A stretch of DNA of 64,000 nucleotides from Paracentrotus lividus. Taxonomy: Eukaryota > Echinodermata > Echinoidea > Camarodonta > Echinidae. The DNA lies in the NCBI GenBank assembly GCA_940671915.1, contig CALNVZ010003432.1, positions 5,571,143-5,635,142 of the forward strand, given 5' to 3'. Below are positions 34,701-43,388 of this stretch, one piece after another. The notes below the pieces were generated by a model. It was not told where the DNA came from. It saw nothing but the letters and a program-made list of their open reading frames with translations, and made no database searches. Both the position numbers and the translations under genes were made by a program. Each line of letters starts with the position of its first letter. Positions within the stretch are counted from its first letter, which is position 1.

Positions 34701-37700
34701 AAGTGTTATCGTTTCTTCCTATTCTATTCGCTTGTGTGCACCTGTTTATTTCTCCTACATTAATCATCTTGTTTACAATCTTATAGTAAAAAACAATTCT
34801 GTGGTATTTACGTCTTTTTTCTAATGAATTCAGCTTAACCTTTTTTAATAATACGTTATAGCTCGTAGTCCAATCTTTACAAATCATCCTTACGTAACGT
34901 TTTTTAATGCGTTCAATCATGTCTTTATGTGTGTTTCGATAAGGATCCCATGCCGTACAACAATACTCTAAACGTGAACGAATTAGTGTTTTCAAAAAGA
35001 CTTTTTAAAATAGATTTTGGGCAATTAACAATTCCTCTAATAAATTCCATAATCCTGTTACATTTTGTATATAATCCATGCAGTGGTCGTTCCAGTTTAA
35101 AGAAGCGTTTATTGTAGAACCTAAATATTTTTCAGAATTTACATTTGTAATTCCTGTCCATTAATAGAATACATATATGTTATATTCGTGCTTTTTTCGT
35201 GACATTTTCATAATTTTACACTTAGATACATTAAAATCGAGCATCCACGCTTCGGACCATTTGCTTAAAACTTCTAAATCGTGTTGTACATCTTGCAATC
35301 ATTTATGTTAAATATTGGACGGTATAATATACAATCATCCGCATATAATCGAATAGTTGATGAGATATCATTAGGCATATCATTTACAAAGCATAAAACA
35401 ATACCGGACCTAAAATTGTCCCTTGAGGAACACCTGATTTAACTTTGGACCATGGAGAACATTCGCCATTTATAACTACTCTTTGATATTCGATTCTGTA
35501 AAAAATTCATAATCCATTCTAATTATTAGAAGTAACACCGTACATTTCAAGTTTTGTTCTTAAAGATCGTGAGGCCACTGTCAACGCCTTTGCAATCAGA
35601 AAAGCATATGGACGCTTGAACGGACTCCATATTATAACTCCAATCATTAATTGCTTCTATAAGTTGTGTTCACAACTTCTTTTTCACGGAAACCATGTTG
35701 ATTATTCACATAATTGTTATTTTCGGTAAGGGGGCCGTCACACTGAGGTCGTTCTATAACGTTCTTGCCGTTTTTGCCCGTTTTAAAAAAAATGCTGAAC
35801 GGGCTTTGGTCGGGTTGGAACTTATAACTTGAAAAATAATTTCTTGAATACGATGCTAGGCAGTTCATAAATAGTTTCGTTACGCATTCCGTCTTTATCG
35901 CGTCCGCATACGTTGTTAATCCAGTTCAGAACGAGTAAACTGCTCGTTTCACTCTATTACCGTTCGTAGCACGTCCAAACGGTCACTAAAAGTGCCTATG
36001 CGCAGCATGATAAAGTTAGGTACCACGTTCGTAGTACGTCCTTCTCGTTCAGAGTAAGTCCTACCCGTTTAAGGAACGTTGTCACTACGTTTAATTTTAG
36101 AACTTGAAGCCAGTACGATTTTTTGAACATGTTCAAAAAAATCGGAATGCCTTTCGTTCTCTCCGTTCGGGCCCGTTCGCCAAGTTCGAACAGATTGTAA
36201 ACGGTCTGTACTAGATTCTAAAAGGTCTGCACTACGTTCAGTCCGTGTGTAAACAGATTGAGCCGTTCACAAGAACTACCTGAACGCAGTGAGAACTAGC
36301 TCAGTGTGACGGGAATTATGACATGCCGTCTGTTTAAAATTGAAACGTATGTTCGTAGTACGTCTTTTCGTTCAGAGTAGTCTACCTGTTTTGGAACGTT
36401 GTCACTACGTTTAATTTTAGAACTTGAATAATTATATACAATGCTCGTTTGTATGACGTCCTAGCACATCTTTAGAACGATTTAAGTACGGCAATTTCGT
36501 TTGTAGTACGTCCATCTCGTTCAGGTACGTTGCCACCCGTTGAATTTTAGGACAGAGATGGGCGCCCGATTTTTTTGAACACTTTTTTGGAAATCTCGAC
36601 CGAGCTAGTCCATGAAGTTCGTAAACAGATCGTAAGAAGTATTTACTACGTCCATCATTACGCACGACTATGCCCGTTCGGCAAAATTTGCAAGGACGTA
36701 GTAGGAACGAGCTCAGTGTGACGGGGGTATAAAGTGTTCAATAAGATGTTTACACACGATACGTTCTAAGACTTTACATGTAATGGACGTAAGGGATATC
36801 GGACGATAATTACTGGGGAGAAAATAGACGATCGATCGGATAGAAAGAGAGAGAGAGAAAGAGAGAAAGAGAGAGAGAGAGAGGGAGAGAGAGAGTGGGA
36901 GAGAGAGAGAGGGGGGGGGAGGGAAATACAAAACAATATAAACAAATATCCCTACCTGGCAAAGGACTTCATGGAATTGGAATGGAACTATATGTATATT
37001 GCTCGTTGCCGCTGGCCAATCATCGGGCGCAGTGTTTTCCGCCTGGTGGGCTGGGGGCGCGCTATTGCTATTGCTAACTGGTTCGGACCACTTCTCTATT
37101 TCTGTGGTTCGGACCGGTTCGCTGAGTGGCGTTGAATGATGGGCAACCATTCGTCGGGAATGTCGATGCCGCTATCCCTATTGATATTATTCGAATGCAA
37201 ACGGATCTGAATGGCTTCTTTAATACGGCGCGTGTACCAATGCTTGTCCTGTGCAACACAACTGATCTTATCCCAGCCGGGATGGTGCTCGGCGGTCCAA
37301 GCATGTTCGGCAACGGCCGAGCTCTCAGTGCGTCTCAGGCGAACATCCCGGTGATGTTCCTTCATGCGTTCCCCGACGGGTCTGCCAGTCTATTTCTCTA
37401 TTTACCGTGCAGCAGAGTTGCCAGTAATTTAAACTGCAATATTTTTTTTTACAGTATGGATTAATTATAACACTAAATTTATAGCAATACCTTTGATCCT
37501 GGGATATTGATGACAAGTCCAGATTCTTCTGCTCTAACTAGACACACAACTCCTTGTATTACAGTTACTCGTACCTGAAGATATGAATAATGATTATATA
37601 TAATGCAATTAATTGGGCTGTACATGCATATAAAATGTTATGTCAAAAAAAGCATATAAGTAAATGTATAAACGAAATTTGTATAAACAAACAGGAATCT

Positions 37701-40700
37701 ATTTTTATGAACCTTGCCTGATAAGTTTTACCTATTTTTTAAATGCTATCAATATATATTTTTAATTGTGTGTTGATTTAATGGTGTATATTAGGACAAA
37801 AAGTCGACGTGTGTTTTTGCTAATGGTGCAATAAGTAAATTCATAAGATAAAACATGCACGAACCGTCTGTTTAGGGGGCGATCTTTGAATATATTTCAA
37901 CAGTTCTTTGGCGTTCATCTGGAGCCCTTCCGTGTTCCTTACCACTATGCTATCCCCACAGTACAGCTTGCATTGAGGTAACGATTCACTTACGCTACAA
38001 TATAAAACAAAGATTTTCAGAGAATTGAGGAAAAAAAATAATATATTTTTATTAATATTTCCAATCAGTGCCGGATCCAGGGTTTTCATATGGGGAGGGG
38101 GGGCGAGGCCCAATAAATGGGGGGGGGGCGCCGCCGAAATTTTCGGATTTTAACATACACAATGGGCAGTTTTCAAAATATAGAGGGGGTCCTCCTTCGC
38201 CCCTGTCTTGATACGCCACTGTTATAATGGAGCGGGGGTCGAGGACTGTGTTTGAAAGTGGGAGAGAAGGGGCTGAAAATGCAAAAAAACAAAACAAACA
38301 AACAACAACAAAAAATTATCTAATGGGCATATTTGTGATCTCTGCTGAAACAGTGCAACCCTGTAGAATGTTCATCATCAAATCAAAACCACGAAGTCAC
38401 TGTAGAATAGATAAAACAAAGAAATTTAAAATGGATTCGGACAAGGAATAAGAAAATTATGCCTTTTTGAAATTTCATTATTTTGAAACTACCATGTGTG
38501 TGTGTTTTTTTTAATAAACTAGAATTATGGATAACACTCAATCATATTTTATACCAGACATAATTGCACATGCACATTGGAATAACATTCATACATACCT
38601 TTGAATTTGGCTAACAAAAATGTACAAATCTTGGAAAATGAAAGTATCTCGATGTTTAATAATTACTTATGAAGCTCTAATGGACCGCTAATAAACGAAA
38701 ACTTCAATAAAGAATTTTTTAAAGGGCAACACGGAAAAGGGAACTACTAGAGGAAAATCAAAAACACCCCGCGAAAAAACCCCAAACGAGGTACAATGAC
38801 GATTCAAGTTCCCCCTTTTGTACACTCCTTTATCACTAGTATTGCAACAAAGCTAAATGCGTGTATTTTTTTCTTCAAATTTACAAGTCTTTCATATTAT
38901 GTTGTCATATTTCATTCATGGCCAGAAAATTGTCGAATATTTTTGTATATTCTGAAAGAGGAGAATTGTCGCTTTTCCACTCTGGGAGCAGTGAATACAC
39001 AGGCAGGTGCATTTTTTAAACAAAGGGGCGACAAACTGACAAAGACCCCTAAAATTAAATTTTAAGAGGTGGGGATTATCAGTCAATAAAATTATTAAGG
39101 ATGAGTCATATTTCTCCCCAAACTATTTACATGTTTCCCTTATCCTTGTGGCAAATTAATAATGGCCAAAAGGGTAGCACTACAATGGCATACAAAAGGT
39201 CTGATCAACCCCCGAAGAAGACAAATTTATTTCTGTTGTTGCCAAGGAAAACTTTAGTCACGTATTGCAAAGACGATTTAATGCAAGTTTTTTTCCATCG
39301 AATTCCCAAATTACACCTAAAATTTTTGGATTAAATATAATGCAGTTTACAATAGCAATCGAAATGTTCACACTTCTATTACATTTTGCTGAATTTTCAC
39401 GACCTCTGATTTTTGTCTGTGCGTCATGTCTTTTCCATTTGCCTTTGTGATGGTTCATTTTGACTATTTTTAATTTGAAACAGGTATTAAACATGATAAA
39501 TGAAACATGTAAACAGTTTTCAGAGATTTATGAAACATGTTTCATGATTTTACTGATAATCCCAACCTTCCTCCAATTTCCTTTGTCCTTTTGTCGCCCC
39601 TATGTTTAAAAAATGCCCCTGTCTGCATGGGTATTCACTGCTCTCAGGCATTTCAGAATATACAAAAATATTCGACAAATCTCTGGCCATGAATGAAATA
39701 TGACAACATATAAAAGACTTGTAAATTTGAAAAAAATAACAAAAAACAAAACATGCATTTAGCTATGTTGCAATACTAGTGATAAGTGGGTGTAATTTAT
39801 TTATATATTTATTTTTTTTGGGGGGGGGAGGTGAGGGATGTAATAAACTGTTGTCGAACTGCTGGCTACGCCAATGCCCCAACCCCTCCAACTTTATGAA
39901 TATTATTTTGATGCCTGTGTCGGGTGTATGACTTTGCTATATTGTCACAACGAACCATTCGCAGGGGTCTTTTTTGTTAATAAATATTACATGTGAAGTT
40001 ATACTTACATGATGTGGTCTCTGTAATTCTTGACTTTGAGTTGGAGAAGATCCTCGATTCTGCAGGCCATTTCTACTGAGCGCTTTGCTAAGTCTTCAAG
40101 GGTAGGACTAATGATTAACCAACAAAGAAATGATAAAACATACTAAATCTAATTATTGCTGTCTCCATATAAAAGAGAAAGAGATAGAGATAGATAGAGA
40201 GAGAGAGAGAGAGAGTGGGGGGGGCGAAAACAAAAGGAACTTGTATATATAATTTTGCCTTATATTTATCACGTGATTTTCTTGAAATGACTTTCATGAT
40301 TTTTTTCACTTTTGGAGTTCAATCAGTCAATGGGCCTTTCTATCAAAACTCTACGAGCGCGAAGCGCGAGCCGAAAAGTTTGGCTTATAATTACATAAGG
40401 TAGTGTATTTTCTGACATATTTTGACTCTTATATTTGCAGACCCATAATAAGGATCTTTATAAGTTTTAGAAATTTGAAAAGAGGACTTTTCGCAAGGAT
40501 TGAACTTGCGAATGCAAAGCGCGTGCCGGAATTTTTTTCTGTTTAGAGGCGCAAATGCGGTATATTAGTTTTATATTATATGCGCAATTTGTCTCATATC
40601 TTTCTGTTTTCTTTTAATTCCTTTACAAGTTGATGATAATATCGCTTTCTGAGAAAGTGAGCCTTGTCAGTGCAAAGAGAGGGGGAAAATTTTAGCCTTG

Positions 40701-43345
40701 TATTTTAGGCATATTTATAGTTTTATTTATTTCTAGAATTCCTTTGACAACGAATGAGCGAAAAAATACACAAAATGACATAAATTTCTTTGTGACCTAT
40801 AATTTGGTCTTTCGAACGGAAGAGGATATGGCGAGCGCAAAGCGCGAGCCGAAAACTTTACGTTTGATAACAATCATGGAGGCTGTGCATTTTAAGCACA
40901 TTTGCTTCTTTTTTTTTTTAGATTCGTAAATAACAAGATGATAATCATGCAGGGCCCGCAGGGAGAACAGTTGTCAGAACTGAAGTGGTTACCCTGGGTA
41001 AATAAAACGATATCATTATCATTATTATTATTAATCCCTTCCCTTAAAAACTCAAATGCGAGCATGAAGTCGAGGGGAAAATTTCTTAGTAAATGAAACA
41101 TATGCATTTTTTGTTGTGTTTTATGGTAATCTGTCCTGAAGTCCAGGGATGAAGGATGGGGCTGCAGCCCCTCCAATTTTACCAGTAGATATTAACAAAA
41201 AATACGAAAAAGATTATATATTTTTTTTTACGTGGTCAGCCCCCCCCCCCCGGCCCTTTTAAAAACGCTATCGATGACAATCCCGCGAAAAACGTTACAC
41301 AGACGGGGATTTTGTGCACTATTTTTCACAATTTCGCTTATGAATATTCTTTTTGTTTATTAGGTAGGTAGGTCTGTTTAAGAATCTGGCCAGATTCTGC
41401 AGAGCCTTTCTGGCAATAAAGTGGGGGTTGCACACCCTCTATTCTTCTTTCTTTCTCTCTTTTTTCCTTTTTTTTTTGGGGGGGGGTCAAGCGGACCTTA
41501 CTCGCCAGCGGGGAGGGGGGGAATGGTTTGTTCGAACCCCCCCCCCCCCTAGTTACGGGCCTGCTCAGTAACAAAACAAGTTGGCTATACATTTCCTCTT
41601 AAAACATTTTAGTTTTCCTATACAAATAAAATTATAGGCTAATGCATTCACTGTATTATTACAAGTTTTCTCAAAAGGTATATTATTGAGACTAGCTATT
41701 TATAACACACAGTTGAATGAGAGTGTGATCAGTTCGCTCTCGCTGTAAGATATTATATATATATTTACAATACCAGACTATCATCATGTAGTCTGTAAGA
41801 TAAGGACCAAAAAAATGGCCTAGTTGTGGAATTTGGCATGTAGGGATATTTTGGGGTGCTGATTTCAAAAATTGCCGGCTCCAGTCGATTCACCCACTCA
41901 GTCGGCCGCCATCTTGAATTCCAAGATGGCCGCCATGAAAATCATTGATATGCCTAACTTGAGTTCTAATTGACATGTGGCACTGAAATTTGGTACACAA
42001 TGGTATTCTGACATCCTGAATTCAAATATTGCCGGCCCCAACCGATCCGACTACTCAGTTGGCTGCCATCTTGAATTCCAAAATGGCCGCAATTGATGGA
42101 ATATGCCTATACTTGAGTTATAAATTACATATGGCACTCAAATTTGGTACTCAAAGGTATTTTGACATTCTGAGCTCAAATATCGCCGGCCCCAATCGAT
42201 TCGACAGCCGCCATCTTGAATTCCAAGATGGCCGCCATGAAAATCAATGACATGCCTAACTTGAGTTATAAATGACATATGGCACTCAAATTTGGTACAC
42301 AATGGTATTTTGACATTATGAGTTCAAAGAAGAGCTTTAGGGGCCGGATATTAAAGAAGTATTGTAACAGTTGATTTTGAAATATAATTTTTAGACCTGG
42401 TGCATTCTTGTTGGTATATCAGATTTCCTGCTTTATTGTGTTATTTAAACCATGAACAAATACATAAACTAATTGGCGCCGTAACGAACCTTATATCCAT
42501 ATCACGTGATCTCAACTTCAATGGGCGGGAACTTGATGCCTCATCGTCTGTTCCGCTGCTCTGCTGGGCTTGCACATCGTCTGTTCCGCTGCTCTGCTGG
42601 GTTTGCACATCGTCTGTTCCGCAGCAGCTCTGCTGGGCTTGCACATCGTCTGTTCCGCTGCTCTGCTGGGCTTGCACATCGTCTGTTCCGCTGCTCTGCA
42701 TGGCTTGCACATCGTCTGTTCCGCTGCTCTGCTGGCGTTTAGCACTCGTTCTGTTCCGCTGCTCTGCTGGGCTTGCACATCGTCTGTTCCGCTGCTACGA
42801 GGGGCTTGCCCATCGTTCTGTGGAGCCGGCGGAGGCGGTGGAGGCGGTGGAGGCGGAACAACCTGGTTATAGGGGTTTGTTAGAGCACATTTTTAGTAAA
42901 TTGCACAATTTGATTTTGTTGTAAATAAGCAAAATGTGAAGAATATACTATACAATTGAGTTATATACTAAAATGTATAAGGTAACAGTAACAAAATTAT
43001 GGAGTATTGTTTACATGAGTTCATTGCGGCATTTTTTAACATCAACATTTTTGTCAATCACCAAAATGTGGAGTAATAAAGTAGTGCTGCACATTTTGTT
43101 CATTTACAAAAATGTGAAGAAACAAATAAAAAAGAAAAAAGAAAAAATAGAATAAACATATACCACCACAATATTAAAAGGTTGAAAATAGATTAAAACA
43201 AAAGATCTTAATTAATGCATTTGTATGAATTGGTATTGATTTGTATATACACACACGCACACACACCCATAGACACCTCCCTCACACTAAAAAAAATCAC
43301 AGAGAGAGAGACAAATAAACACACCACCTCACACACCCACACGAA

Positions 43346-43388
<43 letters not shown>

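Noticed and set aside
36713-37150. 145-codon minus-strand frame as a single protein
   Set aside because: It spans a Penelope-like 3' end, a GA microsatellite and LINE RT block 1, that is, three unrelated sequences joined by chance openness.
42400-42924. Plus-strand 174-codon frame and two other long frames through the 33-bp repeat
   Set aside because: A 33-bp unit without stops stays open in several frames. Only the minus frame reading SSGTDDVQAQQ joins to flanking exons in phase.
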